A DNA stretch of 64,000 nucleotides from Carallia brachiata (lineage: Eukaryota > Streptophyta > Magnoliopsida > Malpighiales > Rhizophoraceae), in contig JADCRB010000037.1 of assembly GCA_021464245.1 (NCBI GenBank), forward strand, positions 4,294,056 to 4,358,055, in the 5' to 3' direction. The notes beneath the pieces were generated by a model that searched no databases, was not told the DNA's origin, and worked only from the letters and a program-made list of their open reading frames with translations. The translations under genes were made by a program, and so were the position numbers. Below are positions 35,875-48,587 of this stretch, one piece after another; the stretch's first letter is position 1; each line of letters starts with the position of its first letter.

Positions 35875-36140
35875 ACTCTCATGTTGCTGAATCCACTTCA
35901 CTACCTTACATTATTAAGCCAATTTACATATTAATACACAATTAAGCCTTAAGAAGTTATTAACTATCTTACTATATATGGAAAAAAAATATATCTCTAT
36001 AATGCTTCACTCTCACATTACTGAACCATTTCACTACCTTACACTATTAAGCTAATTTACTTATTAATATACGATTAAGCCTTAAGAGGTTTATTAACTA
36101 TTTTATTATATCTAAAAAATATATTTGTAGAATGCTTTAA
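35875..36140. repeat. Tandem duplication, period about 134 bp
   Basis: The second unit (from 36009) repeats the first (from 35875): ACTCTCA, TTCACTACCTTACA, ATTAAGC, AATTTAC, TATTAAT, GATTAAGCCTTAAG, TTATTAACTAT, ATATATTT and GAATGCTT all recur in order with small indels. No coding capacity. Confidence 0.75.
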
Positions 36141-36841
36141 ACTCTTAGGTTTACATCCATATTAATAGCTGAACTCTATGATTAAGAAAGGAAATCCCCT
36201 AATGACAAAATCAAATTAAATAGAATATAAAATAATTTTACGGTATTTTAGAACATTAAGTATTGTAGAACATTCAAGGAATATACTAAAAATATAATTG
36301 GAATGTTTAGAAGATAAGCTTTCTCCAATCTTCTAGAATTTACCTTTAATTTTGAGCTTCCTCTGACAGTCCATCTGATCTAAGAAATCTCAGGTTACCC
36401 TTTCAACAACAATAGTCAATATATAGAATATATAAAATGTCCTGTCACAGTTCCCTTATTCTGTCATGAGAATCACATCTCTTCCATCTAGCACAATACA
36501 TGAGAATTGCATGTCTCTCCCAAAACTGGGTGCAAAACCCAAAAAAAAGAGTTTCGCCATATTATATTAGGAAAAAAAAAGTTTTGAAAGGTTTTTTTGG
36601 AAATTAAAATTTAAAAATAATACTAATTATATTTAAGATAAATTACATTTAGAGATTAGTTTTTTTTTTTAAAAAAAAGAATATTGTAATGGCCCTCAAA
36701 AAAACATAAACAAGAAACGTCACTACTCTTGACTGGCCAATTAAAATCGAGCAACAAAACGAAACCTAAGAAAAGGAAAAGAACTGGCTGGCCTTCGGTG
36801 AAATTTTTTAATATATTGCTAAAGCTACCTACCACCACACC

Positions 36842-36881
36842 GTTGAGATGGCCGAGTTGGTCTAAGGCGCCAGATTAAGGT

Positions 36882-36914
<33 letters not shown>

Positions 36915-36922
36915 TCTCAACA
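36842..36922 (+). tRNA. tRNA-Leu (anticodon AAG)
   Basis: Acceptor stem GTTGAGA (36842-36848) pairs with TCTCAAC (36915-36921), with A as discriminator base. The A box TGGCCGAGTTGG and B box GGTTCAAATCC are canonical. The anticodon stem CCAGA/TCTGG encloses TTAAGGT, giving anticodon AAG. The long variable arm is typical of leucine tRNAs. No intron and no encoded CCA, as in eukaryotic nuclear genes. Upstream CAA motifs and a downstream T run (about 36929-36942) fit pol III start and termination. It decodes CTT/CTC leucine codons after A34 is converted to inosine. Confidence 0.95.
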
Positions 36923-37352
36923 TCAAATTTTAATATTTTTTGCTATCTCCGGAGTTTGGGCCCTGTTAATTACTATTCGGCCATCTCTGTTCATAGAGTT
37001 TGAGGCGAGTCCAAAGGCTGTGCGGTGGCCCAGTAAGGACTCAAGTCGATGATTTTTTTGCAGAGCCTTGCAAACTGCAAAAACTCAACTCTGCTTTATT
37101 CCTTTAATCAAATTTTATTTGGATTAATTTACCATGAAATTTCACGTTATCATCAGCTAAGATCTGGTATTTAACAGGTTGCTCTCCTTAAATTTATTCA
37201 GAAAATGGAACATATCGAGTGAAAGTAATTGAAACATGTACAGAAAAAAAACAATCATTCACGTAAAGAAATTAACAATGAATAATTCTACATTTCTACT
37301 AGTGAAAAAAAAAAAGTAGATTTGCTCTTTGATCAAATAAAGTATTTTGCAA

Positions 37353-38327
37353 ATGACCATAGACGTGTGAAATAGGTCATGTTGTGTCTGCCCAATTTTT
37401 AAGAACTCACTTATTTCGTGTTGTATTTTAGCACGATCCATTTGTTTTTCATATTATGTTGTGTTGTACTTAAAAATTTAGATAATGAGCCCGACATAAT
37501 TTATAAACTTAAGTACTTTGGAATTATGTTGTGTCATGCTTGCACCGCTCATATGCCGTGTTTGGGACACTTACTATATCATGTGTAAGCCATTGATCAT
37601 ACATAAACTGTAATGTGCTTAAACTGTTAATCGTGCTTAAATTAAGTTTTGCCTATATTATTCATCTTACTTAAATCGTGTCGTATATGTTTTATAAATA
37701 TATAAATAAATAATTTAAGTGAAAGATTAAAAAAAATGACTTTTTTATTATCAAATATTTAAACTTGAGATCTAAAATAACCAATTACAAAAGTGAAATA
37801 TTAAAATTTAACAAAAGAAAAATACGAAAAATATATTCTTATAATGAATCTAATTGGTAAAATTGAAATCTTAATAAGTATATACTATATAACTATTGGC
37901 TCTAACTTTTATGATTCATGATTTAAGAAAAAATTAAAAAAAAAACTTACGAAAATAGTGATGTCTTATGTTAAATAAAACTTTAAAATAGAGAAAATGC
38001 TTTAATCATGACCTTTAATTTAGCGGAAGAATTTGGTACGTGTATTCCTTTAAACCGTTTAAGGCTTTGTTACTTTTTCACATCTTAATTTTCAACTTAT
38101 TTTCTAAAAGGCTCGTGCTTGGGCCGTGCTGGGCCATTCATGGGTCATGCTTAAGTCGTGGCCAGATTCAAGTTGTACCTAGGCTTTAACCCATCAGGGA
38201 TTTTACTTAACCCAACCCATGGGCCGGAAAATATAAGCCCAAGTCACAATATTAGTTTTGTACAATGTGGGTAGGGCCAAACACAACTCATGAGCTAGCC
38301 CGATGCATTTGACATGTCTACGGTCAT
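37353..38327. mobile_element. Non-autonomous TIR DNA transposon (hAT-like)
   Basis: The left end ATGACCATAGACGTGTGAAA and the inverted right end ATGACCGTAGACATGTCAAA match at most positions. The body of about 975 bp carries repeated GTCGTG/GGGCCGTGC/GGCCCAA-type motifs common in abundant plant hAT-derived repeats. No transposase frame is present. A clean target duplication could not be identified, so the superfamily is tentative. Confidence 0.5.
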
Positions 38328-38597
38328 ATGTGTTGACAAGAACATGCTTATAAATGAAAAAGAAGTTAGCGTAGATATGCATTAGACGCCGAATTCAAGC
38401 TTGGGTGCGACTTGCGAGTTTTAATTGAAGACTTCCAAGGGCTTTTGTCTGTTTCTTTACTTTGCTAACTTCTTAGGTTCCGTGTGTAAATGATCAACTT
38501 AACATCATTAACTATTTAAAGAAAACAAGTAACTGGAAGAAATCGACAAGCTGCATTAATTCTTGTTGAAATTTTTTTTTTTCCCGTATTCTCTCCT

Positions 38598-38617
38598 CCC
38601 CCCCCCCCCCCCCCCCC
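38598..38617. repeat. Poly(C) tract of 20 bases
   Basis: An uninterrupted run of C (G on the minus strand) lies in AT-rich intergenic sequence. Such runs are prone to slippage and to i-motif/G-quadruplex structure. Confidence 0.9.
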
Positions 38618-41600
38618 AATATGATTATATAATAATAGAGTGAAGATTGTGCTTCAGGCAAAGTGTTCAGACACTTCTAAAAATGCAACTAATAACATTT
38701 TTAATATGATTATATTAAAAAATGTGAAATAAAAAATTATAAAATTAAAATTAGATAATTTTTACTTTAGAATTTAAAGTATAAATATCACCTAGACTAA
38801 AATAAAAAAAAATCTTGAAAATTTTTTTTCTAAAAAATTCAATGCGATTGCACTAAAAATACAACTAATTATATATTTCTAATAGTATGCAGACAAATTC
38901 CGGACACCACTAATCCGGTGCACTAGCTTAGTGTATATAATAATACGCACGCCGTCATCGAAGATTGAAATTCATTGAGTTGAGAATCTTTCCGTCAACA
39001 ATGATATGCAGCACGCGTTATATCCGAAGATTTTTGTTTTCCCCCCTTTATTAATTGCAAATTTAGAATGCATAAAAATTTTAAAATTTGAAAACCGGTG
39101 GCGATATTAAGACTTTTGTCACTAGCTAAAAGTTTTTAAAACTTTATCTTCATTCATTTGAAAATTCTTCCCAATGCTTATATTAAAGAAACTCGTAAGT
39201 TGGCAAAAATGGCCGACTGCCTCCCTACTTGTTAGAGATATGAAAAATAATAAAGGGTCAAGCCATTCTTATAACAAGAACATCACGCTTATCTTATTGT
39301 TGGGGTCTTCTTTAAACAAGAGGACTTTGAACTCTTAAAAATAGGGAGCCATGGCATCCTATTGGAGGCTATTTAATAGGGCTAGAGAGATATTACGGAA
39401 GATTAAAAAAAAAAAAAAAGATATTTGTGAGATTTAACAGTGAGAGAGAGAACAGAAACTACGGGTATAAATAACAATTGTGTATCAGTGTATGGTTGTT
39501 GACTTTAATGCCTCCATTCAAAGGTCAACGTACATGCAAATTTACATTCTATAAATGGCCAGTTGCGCGTTCGCTGTCTCTCCGCCAACTCCCTCGCAAT
39601 AAAAGCCCAAAATCGAGTTGCCCTTTCTAGAAAGTCAACCCTTTCACTTCGATCTAGAAGCCATTGTGACGTAGCGCCTCACTGCCTTTCTCTTCTTCGC
39701 GTACATTCACACCGATATATTAATGATCTAGAAATGGCAAGCGTAGGCTTTGCTACAATTCTTCTAGCTTTCATTTTCCGTATATTATTGCCATAGAAGC
39801 CGGTTTTAGAGCCCCATTTTTTAGTCCGAAAATAACAAATTTATAATTTTTAATAATAATATATATTTTTTAAATAATAAAAAATAAAGTGATAAAATTT
39901 TATTATTTAAAATATAAATATTATTATCTAAAATTTATGAGTTGTTACAATTAAGATATTGATCAGATAAAAAATCATCAACCGCCAATCTTCCCCACCC
40001 ACCCCCCAGCCCCCTCCCCCGTTGCTATTTCCAGGGCTACTTGAAGCAGTGGACCCAATCTCCTTAAATACAGATGGTAGACGAGAGGGAAGAGATTGGG
40101 ATAGCGAGAAAGTTGTGATTGGAATTATTAGGTTGTCACCATCTATCTTAAAATCAGCAGGACATAAAATGTTTGCTCATATGATCTATCATACATGCTT
40201 GTAGAGTTTCATTAGATGGAATCGACATGATTACCGTTAAAAACAAAAAAACAAAGAATAGATATAATTCAATGGCACAATAATAAAAAAAAATTAAAAT
40301 ATAATTAAATTCCATAGAATTCACATACCAAGTCCAATCAAGTGTCAATTAAATTATGATTAATATTTATGTTTTTTATCTCTTCAATCTGATGCTTGTA
40401 TTCGTCAAACTTTTCTTACTATATACACTTAACTTCAAAAGAATATGACCAAACGGATTGGGGTCCGATTGACTCTCTTCCCTTCTTTAATTTATGTGTC
40501 AATATGACACTACACTCGCACTCATGTGGCTATTTGCTAAACTTATGCACGTTGTGGTCGAAAAAACCTATAATGTTTTTCTTTGGGTATGAAAAATTAA
40601 GTAGTGACTAGCTAGAAATTAATGTGGTCAACTGACCATGATGAATAGAACTTTCTCTTTATTATTTAAACATTTTCTTTTCAAAAAGTAAACGAGGGCT
40701 GAAATAAACTGCCCAAATTATAATCTTTCCGGAGACAGTCTTCATCTCCAAGTGGGTGGTTGATGAAGCAGCCACTTCCTTTCACTTTTGTTGATTGCCT
40801 TTTTTTTTTTTGGAACATAACTTTTGTAGATTGCTTTAAATGGACGTTGAAGGCAATTTGATGATCAAGTTGTGAGATAGAATATTATTCGATTTTTTCT
40901 TATTAAACATTAATTTTCTGAAGGCGCTAGCCTAACGCCAACAAACGTTTCTATGAGTTTTGAAAGTCTTCGGACACTACTACTCACGTACAATTGGAAC
41001 ACCGTATTTTTTTCTGGAGGAAAGATGCCATGCGTAAGAAATAAGAGATCACCTTTGCAAATTGCAATTATAGTACAACGCTTTCTCAACTTGAATTCCA
41101 TGTTCAAATATATCATCAGTCAAAAATTTAAGAGGGAAGTACATGCAAGTACCAGATCAACGAAGGCACAGATAAAATCATAAACACAATTTTCTGACAT
41201 CTTAAAGATGAAAACCCATGTTCTCATCTCAAAAAAATAAAAAAATAAAAACCAATGTCCATTGACTGTTGGCTCTAAATTGATTGCTAAAGAGCTTAAA
41301 TGAAAGAATTATTGCCAAAAAAAGAAATAAAGAGAGAGAGAGGGGGAGAGAGAGAGAGAGAGTTACTCCACAACTTACATTCTCCAATTAATTAGCGAAA
41401 AAAATAACTTGATGCATGGTCTAATATTTCTACAATAGACATATAATTTTTTGGCAATGTGCAAATTTCCATTTCAAAAGACCATCCACGACCATTTAAT
41501 TATTAGGAAAAAATTTTTTTGTTGTACGTTAAATGATTGTGTTAGTGGCCATTATATATATGATACAATAAATAAAATACATGATATTAAAAAAAATTTT

Positions 41601-41671
41601 ATGGCATATAAAAAAAAATATATAATACATGTATCTCATAATTAAAAAAATGACGTGTATAATTAATTATA

Positions 41672-41721
<50 letters not shown>

Positions 41722-41886
41722 ATCGTATATATAATTATAAAATAATTACTTAATGATAATCATGTAATGATGTATATTAATATTATTATTATTCATGGCC
41801 CCCTAGCACTAACTGCCAACGGCTACTGCTGATTATTGCTGTACTTTCTTACGTTGAAAGCCGAAGCATATTCTATTTTCAACTGT
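38618..41886. other. Intergenic, simple repeats only
   Basis: No gene is supported. A (GA)n microsatellite lies at about 41329-41362 and an (AT)n run at about 41676-41718. The 77-codon plus-strand frame at 39563-39796 has no recognised domain. Remaining sequence is AT-rich with no defined element ends. Confidence 0.45.
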
Positions 41887-42044
41887 TAATATTTTAAGTA
41901 ATATTTCAGTAAAAATTATAATTAATATTTTTAAAATAAAATTAATAATTTTTAAAATATAAAAATAATAAATATTTTAAAAATATCAATTATAATTTTA
42001 ATTAAAACATCGATCAAAATAAAAACACTTAGAATACTAACGTT
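41887..42044. mobile_element. Fold-back MITE-like element
   Basis: The left arm GTTAATATTTTAAGT and inverted right arm GTTAGTATTCTAAGT define the ends. Internal arms (ATTAATATTTTTAAAATAAA against its inverted copy) make nearly the whole 158 bp a hairpin. It sits 440 bp upstream of the lectin/PAN gene and resembles the element at 10985-11230. Confidence 0.5.
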
Positions 42045-42485
42045 GTGTTCTAGTCGTTTGTCCTTATATTTTTGTTTTTTTTCTTATTTTTCCCAAAAAA
42101 AATACTCAGAAAGTGGGAAGAGAGAATTTTATCTGGGCCCTTGGACAGTTTTAGACTTGCGAAGAGATTGGATATCAACTCAGTCCCACTCACGTGAGAA
42201 GCTTGAGAAACTAACGAGATTCGATCTGATAAGCCTTTTTCCATCTAATTTATACTTATATTTTTGTATCATTTCTTTGCTAATTGTACCGCGATATTAA
42301 GTTAATAATTTATTAATTATTAATTCACAAGATCCATAAGACCAATTTAATACAATTCTATGATGGTCCTTCTAGCCCATTATCAAGTGACGACAATGTT
42401 ATATATCCCCAGCCAACACCACGACTGTTCTTAATAAAACTTCCTCTCTATATCAGCATATTATCAGCTTCCACTCTCTTCCAAC

Positions 42486-44009
42486 ATGGAAAGGCGGCAA
42501 ATCGACCACTCGGTTACTCATTTTCGTGTAACTCAGCTTATTTTCATTGTCATCTTGCAGATACTCCACGCGTCAAGCAGGTGGCCAAGCGCTGCAGCCA
42601 TGGCACAAGAGCTTCTCATAGGCTTCAAAGCCACCCCAGATCGATCCTTCTCCTCGTTTCAGCCTCTCTTGACCGACTTGTCGGGTAATTTCTCTCTGGG
42701 ATTTCTCCGAGTCGACCGAGCCAAACTCGGCCTTGCGGTCATTCACCTCCACTCTCTCGAACCGCTCTGGCAGGTTGGCCCAGCAGCAGGAAGCTCTTTT
42801 CTCTGGTCAGACCGGACCCAGCTCTTCTTTAATGGCAGTCTCGTAATATCAGATCCACGAGGAGGACTATTTTGGTCAACTGGAACCCAAGGAGACAAAG
42901 TTGTTCTCCTCAACACCTCTAATCTACAAGTACAAAAGGTGGGGTCCCCTCCCATTGTTATCTGGCAAAGTTTCAACTTTCCCACAAATGCCCTCGTCGA
43001 GAATCAGAATTTCACCTCTAACCTGACACTAGTTTCGTCCAATGGCCTTTACTCTCTGCGCTTAGGATACGACTTCATGGCCTTGTACGCAAAGTTCGAA
43101 GAAAGCACAGACCATATGTACTGGAAACACAAAGCGCTTGAAGCCAAAGCAGATATAGTAGCAGGGCAGGGACCCATATACGCCCGGCTCAATTCTGACG
43201 GGTTTCTGGGTATGTACCAAACGGAAATCACGCCGGTAGATGTTCAAGCTTTTAACAGCTATCATCGGCTTCTCGGCGCATTCCACATGGTCCGTTTAGA
43301 ACCGGACGGGAACCTCAAAGGGTATTATTGGGATGGAACGCACTGGGTCTTGGATTACCAGGCCATTGCGGAGACTTGCGAGCTGCCGAGTCCTTGTGGA
43401 TTTTATGGTTTATGCAGACCCGGATCCGGTTGTTCCTGTTTGGACAACGGGACCGAGTTTCGGTCCGGAGAGTGTTTTGCTGTTCAGTCATCAGGTGATT
43501 TCTGCAGCGAAGGAGAAGAAGCCAAAGTGAGAAATGGGTTCTGGGTCTTGAGAAGAAGAGGAGTGGAGTTGCCGTTTAAAGAGTTGATGGGTTACAAAAC
43601 GGCGTCGTCTTTGGAGCAATGCGAGAGCTTTTGCGAGGGTAACTGTAGCTGCTGGGGCGCAGTGTACAGCAATGCATCCGGGTTTTGTTACTTGGTGGAT
43701 TACCCGATCCAAACGTTGGTGGGTGTGGGCGATCAGAGCAAGGAGGGGTATTTTAAAGTAAGGAAAATGGAAAAGAAGAAAATGCAAGTGGGATTTGGGA
43801 TTGGAATTGGATTTTTGTGTGTGGCAATTGTGTTGTCTATTGGAGCAGTCATGGTTGCGGGTCATAGGATACGGAGGAGGAGAAGAGGGGTCAAACGAAG
43901 CTCACTGGAGGAGGATGGCAATGGTGGGGTCTTACCCGGCCCGTATAAGGAGCTCGGGTCGGCTAGCTTCAAGTCCATTGAAATGTGTAGTGGTAAGACA
44001 ATGACGTAA
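42486..44009 (+). CDS. Lectin/EGF/PAN-domain membrane protein without kinase (At5g03700-like)
   Basis: An intact intronless frame of 507 codons. The N-terminal hydrophobic stretch (TQLIFIVILQILHASSRW, residues about 17-34) fits a signal peptide. It is followed by a B-lectin-like ectodomain (NFSLGFLRVD, WQVGPAAGSSFLW, NGSLVISDPRGGLFW, WQSFNFPTNALVE), an EGF-like cysteine cluster (about 296-325, CELPSPCGFYGLC), a PAN/Apple domain (about 336-410, SSLEQCESFCEGNCSCWG) and one transmembrane helix (about 434-457). A basic cytoplasmic tail of about 50 residues follows. S-domain receptor kinases have this ectodomain plus a kinase; here the frame ends shortly after the membrane, as in Arabidopsis At5g03700, so the protein can bind but not phosphorylate. 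Several N-x-S/T sites suggest glycosylation. A TATA-like TCTCTATATC lies about 40 bp upstream. A second in-frame ATG at 42600 would lose the signal peptide. Ligand unknown. Confidence 0.85.
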   Translation: MERRQIDHSVTHFRVTQLIFIVILQILHASSRWPSAAAMAQELLIGFKATPDRSFSSFQPLLTDLSGNFSLGFLRVDRAKLGLAVIHLHSLEPLWQVGPAAGSSFLWSDRTQLFFNGSLVISDPRGGLFWSTGTQGDKVVLLNTSNLQVQKVGSPPIVIWQSFNFPTNALVENQNFTSNLTLVSSNGLYSLRLGYDFMALYAKFEESTDHMYWKHKALEAKADIVAGQGPIYARLNSDGFLGMYQTEITPVDVQAFNSYHRLLGAFHMVRLEPDGNLKGYYWDGTHWVLDYQAIAETCELPSPCGFYGLCRPGSGCSCLDNGTEFRSGECFAVQSSGDFCSEGEEAKVRNGFWVLRRRGVELPFKELMGYKTASSLEQCESFCEGNCSCWGAVYSNASGFCYLVDYPIQTLVGVGDQSKEGYFKVRKMEKKKMQVGFGIGIGFLCVAIVLSIGAVMVAGHRIRRRRRGVKRSSLEEDGNGGVLPGPYKELGSASFKSIEMCSGKTMT

Positions 44010-47000
44010 GGGATGACATCTGTTGGAAGTTGACTGATACTTTTTTTGTTGGTGGGACGATCACTGAGTCTTTGTCTGTGCTTCTGGTGTGGGATGTGGG
44101 GCCAGGTTGATCTATTACATTACAAAATGTCAATAGATATGTCTGTCTATGCTGTACAAACGCTCAGAGTGCGCGCTTCCAGATACTGTCTTACTGGTCA
44201 CACGTGAGCTTCTTCCCTCGCTTGCTTGGCAGAAGATGATATTACGTAAAGAATAAAAATAGCGCGAATACGTAATCCGCACCGCAATTAGCAGCATGTA
44301 TGAAATATATAATTAATTTAATAATTTATTTATTTTATAAAATTTAATATATTTTTTATAATATAATAATTTAAATTTTATGTATTAATTTTATATTTAA
44401 TGTTAGGTATTTATATAATTTTTTTAATAATAAAATAGTAAATGGCCGGAAGGGAAAAATGGGTTGCATTTGGATTTGGACAAGCAAAGGTTTTTCCGTC
44501 GAGCACTTGTTACAGTATTAAAAGAATTGATGTTTAAAAATTTATTTTAATATAATTATATCTCAATTTTTTATAATTATTATAATATTTTTTATAATAA
44601 AAAAATAATAATATATATTTCTTTTTAAATTATTAAAAATATTATAGTAATTATAAAAACGTATGACATCGATAGTTTCAAACATAAATTCTCTGGTACC
44701 TTTTTTTTTCCTTTTTAATTAGCGCACTAGTTGATGTGGCAACATACGAATGGTCTTTTTCTTTGGGTCAATAAAACGGGTAAACATAAGTGTTATTTTA
44801 CAAATTTGTTAGAAATATTTGCTTAAATGTCTTAATTATCTGAAAAAAAATGCGGGTCGTTACTTTTAGGCTTATTAAAAAAATAAATTACGATAGACTC
44901 AACAAAAGTTACAACAAAGTCACTCAACACCTTAAAAGGTTTAAAATAAATTTAGTTCTATTAAATTACTGTAGCAAAATTCGAATTCATGACTTTATAA
45001 AGATATTATTAAATTTCCTACATACGAATGCTGTTGTTGGTGTGCAATTAGCACACCGACTAAATCATATGAATAATTTTTTGACTGACGTGGACAATTA
45101 TAGTTTATCAAAGTTTTTGAAATGTAAATCTACATTTTTTTTGCTCACTGTATTAGTGTAACTTAGTCCCAAAAAAAAAAAAAAACTCCGCAGGATCATA
45201 TATGTGACTACTTAAAAGTATACAAAAGAGAGAACCCGGCTTACTCGGACGGTGAGAGGCGGGAAAAAAGAAATACTTACAAAAGAAGTGCAAAAAATCG
45301 TTGCCCTGACTTTTTTCGGTTGTCTTTTTTGAACAACGACTTCTTTTGCCTTTTGGTCATCGTCGGTTCAAAATGGTGGCCGGCTGCATTAAAGGTTCCA
45401 TTGCAGCGTGGCAGCGTCGCATTGCAAGAACAGCCCTTTCTCATTTGTCATGCATATTTGTCATCTTTCAGTATGAGTAAAATATTAAGAGGTAGCAACT
45501 AGGGTAGGGAGACATGCTTCAGTTCTTTCTAATTACTTATTAGTCTCGTTTCACACAGGCACACATGCTTTCTTTTGATCTCCACACCAAAAAAAAAAAA
45601 AAGGAAATGAGCAAGACTGCTACTTTTTTAACAAGCAAATCAATTGCACTTCAATACAATGACAATTGCTATTGAGACAGAGAGATTTACACATTCACAT
45701 AACCTTTATTTTTTTCTTAATATTATCGTTATCCAATCTTTTCCCTAATGCTGTCTGTCAAATCAAAGTCTAAGTAATTAGTTGGTGCAAGAAATTAAAT
45801 CTTCAAAATGCTCCCATCCATTCACTTTTGGAGTACGTACTTTGGTCTTCATATTTGATTTTAAATTCACACTTTAATCCTTAAATGTTTATCAATGTTA
45901 ATATTAAATTTTAAAGAATTAACATAACCAAATTTTAGTGGACTGAAGTACTTCAACTGCAAAATCAGAAATAATTTTCATAACTATCCAAATAGTACTT
46001 CACGTATAGAATACAAAAAAAAAATGTAAATTATATGGTAAAATTTTTTAAATATCATTTTCATGAGACTTGATATTATTATCAAATATTATCGCTATAG
46101 AATTACTTGTTATTATTATTATTATTATTATTATTTGATAGTAACAAAAGGGGGAACTCCAAGATCAGCCGTGCCTAGTGTATGAACCGAAGCCAGGAAT
46201 GAGGACTGCTCCAAAAAGGGCCCAGTTTCACGGCGAGGTCACTTCGAGCCGAAACAAACAATTACTTTTGAATTCCAGGTTCGGCCCAGGCTGCCGTAGT
46301 TGGCAGTTGACGACGTGCACATATGGCCCAATCTTAAAGGCTCATAGAGTTTTTTTAATGTTGTTAAAAAAAAAAAAGAGTTTTTTAATGTAAGAATATA
46401 CCTTTCGTGGAAAATAATCTTCATAGTCATTTTTTTTTTTTTTTGAAAAAGAAAGAGAGGATAGTAGTGCTCAACAGCTCCGTCGTGTGCATATTATATA
46501 TGTGCACAAGAGAATGAGTGTAATTTATATGGTTAGACTTGAAAAGTATTAAATTAAATGTAAATTTAATTCTACAAACACTTTAATAACATTTAAATCC
46601 GAGATTTCAAAATCCAATATCTTGGGCACGTGACAACCAGTGTGGTCAATAATAATGATAATAATTTTATAGCAATGTGTCTGCAGCTTTTTTCATCTGT
46701 ATGCGCCATGAAAAAAAGCAGCAATTTCTCAAGAGAAGATAGATGCTTCGCTTTCTAATTCATAACTCGTGGTTTCTAATATTAGAATATTCACATCTTT
46801 ATTATAAAATCTGCACGGCGCCATTGTAAGAAATTACCAAGTCAAGAGATAGATTAGATTTTTGACAGAGGAGTTGTCTTCTTTTGTGAAGCAGATCTGA
46901 AGGGGTACCAATCACGGTATTCGATATTAAATACTCCTGATCAGATCAAGCATTGGAAGAATGGCCTTGAATTTTTTTTTTTTTTAAAAGAGAAAACGAA

Positions 47001-48146
47001 ATTTCATGGGACCTGCCGAAGAGTCCATCTTTTGAAACTCTCCTTTGGGAGACATCCAGACAGAATTGGAATGATAGTGCAGCATTTATTTACATTATTA
47101 CAGACAATATCAACCGCAACACCAATAATTGTGTCACTTTTACTATCATGACCATTCCTAATGATTTTTTCATTGGCCATCATACGCATACATGTTTAAT
47201 TTGGTCCATTAATTATTATAGGATCCAGGGTGATCTGTTTCCTTTTTGTGGAAAAAATCAATAAATACTGAATTTCTAAAAATACTCTACTTTCTAAAAG
47301 TGCACTGCATTATCACAAAAATATATTGCACTGTCAAATTATATACTTTATTTCTCCTCCGTGTGCTAAAAAAACATAAGCACATTGTCGTCCGACGTCC
47401 TACATTACTACTTTTTTTTATCGATAAAAAAATATGTTATTAATACGTAAGTTATTGTAATTATAGGTTAAGATTGGAGTCATTTATTTTATTATTATTT
47501 AATTTTTTTTACAACGAGAATTCACTATCTAAATACAATTAAATTAGAATTAATTTTACTCACATTCAATTATAATATTAATAAATTTGAAATTCACAAC
47601 AAATTGAATACAACATTACTGACATTTTAAAACATTGCTACAGAAATTCCAACTCACGCTAATAAAGAAAAAATATACCAAATTACCCTCTAAGTCCTTC
47701 CAAGCCTGAAATGCGGTAATCGCATTGTTTGATAAAAGGAAAATTTTATTCAGTTCACTGCTATACAGCTAACAAACGTCCTGTTTAGTGCTTTTCATTC
47801 ATAAAACATCAAGGACACCTTTTCAGATTTCTCTACGTCTGTGATGTGAAAATGCGAATCATCTGGGTTGTGGATTGTCAATGCAATTTTAAGTACATTC
47901 GCGACGTGAATCATCATGGCCGTGCAGCCATGCAAGTCTTGGTCCACAGACAAACAGTACTGAAAGAGGGATTCATGAACCAACATTGCATGCCTCTGTG
48001 TATTTGTAAAAGAGTTTTCATAATTTAATAATTTAAATCTCGTTGTATTTACTGTATATCTTATTAATTGTAATTATAAAGATTTTTGTTGACAATGTAA
48101 TTATAAAGATTTTTTCGTTAACAAAATTTGAAACTAAGCATTATTT
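44010..48146. other. Intergenic, no gene seen
   Basis: No gene is supported. 44297-44400 is a copy of the dispersed AT repeat (AATTTAATAATTTATTTATT core). 45165-45184 is an A run after a stretch that may be a decayed retroposon. An (ATT)n microsatellite lies at about 46109-46134. 46145-46330 is a GC-richer island without a recognised domain. Confidence 0.45.
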
Positions 48147-48151
48147 CTTAC

Positions 48152-48587
48152 TATTAGGAAAATTTTCAAAATAGAAAAGTCGTGTCCCCTAGTTAATTTG
48201 GTGGTTATGGATATGTGTCTATTGATGAAAGGACATGTTGAATAGTTGTGTCCACTAAACCCAAAAGACGCATATCTTGGCCAAATAACTACCAAATTAT
48301 TCTCCCTATAAATATGTGAATTGGCCATTCACATAGTTAATAGAGAAGATAGAAAAATTCATAAACTTGTGTGAGTAATTTTGGATATTACAATAATTTC
48401 TCGAGGGCTCAATTTCAGTATTGTAACCTGCAGTTGAGTGTGCTTCATTTTATCCTGTGAGGGAGTTCGCATTATACCTCTATTGCACTTTAGTGAGGGC
48501 GAATTTTGCCTTAAAGAAAGTGGCGTTTGTTACACGACTTGAAGCAATTCTTTCATTTCCAATCTCACCCTCTTTTCTGTTCCAACA
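48152..48587 (+). repeat. Left (5') LTR
   Basis: It holds a TATA-like CCCTATAAATATGTG near 48303, probably the element's promoter. Three changes in the first eight bases turn the expected TGTTGGGG into TATTAGGA, all G-to-A transitions. The end TGTTCCAACA is intact. Confidence 0.9.
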
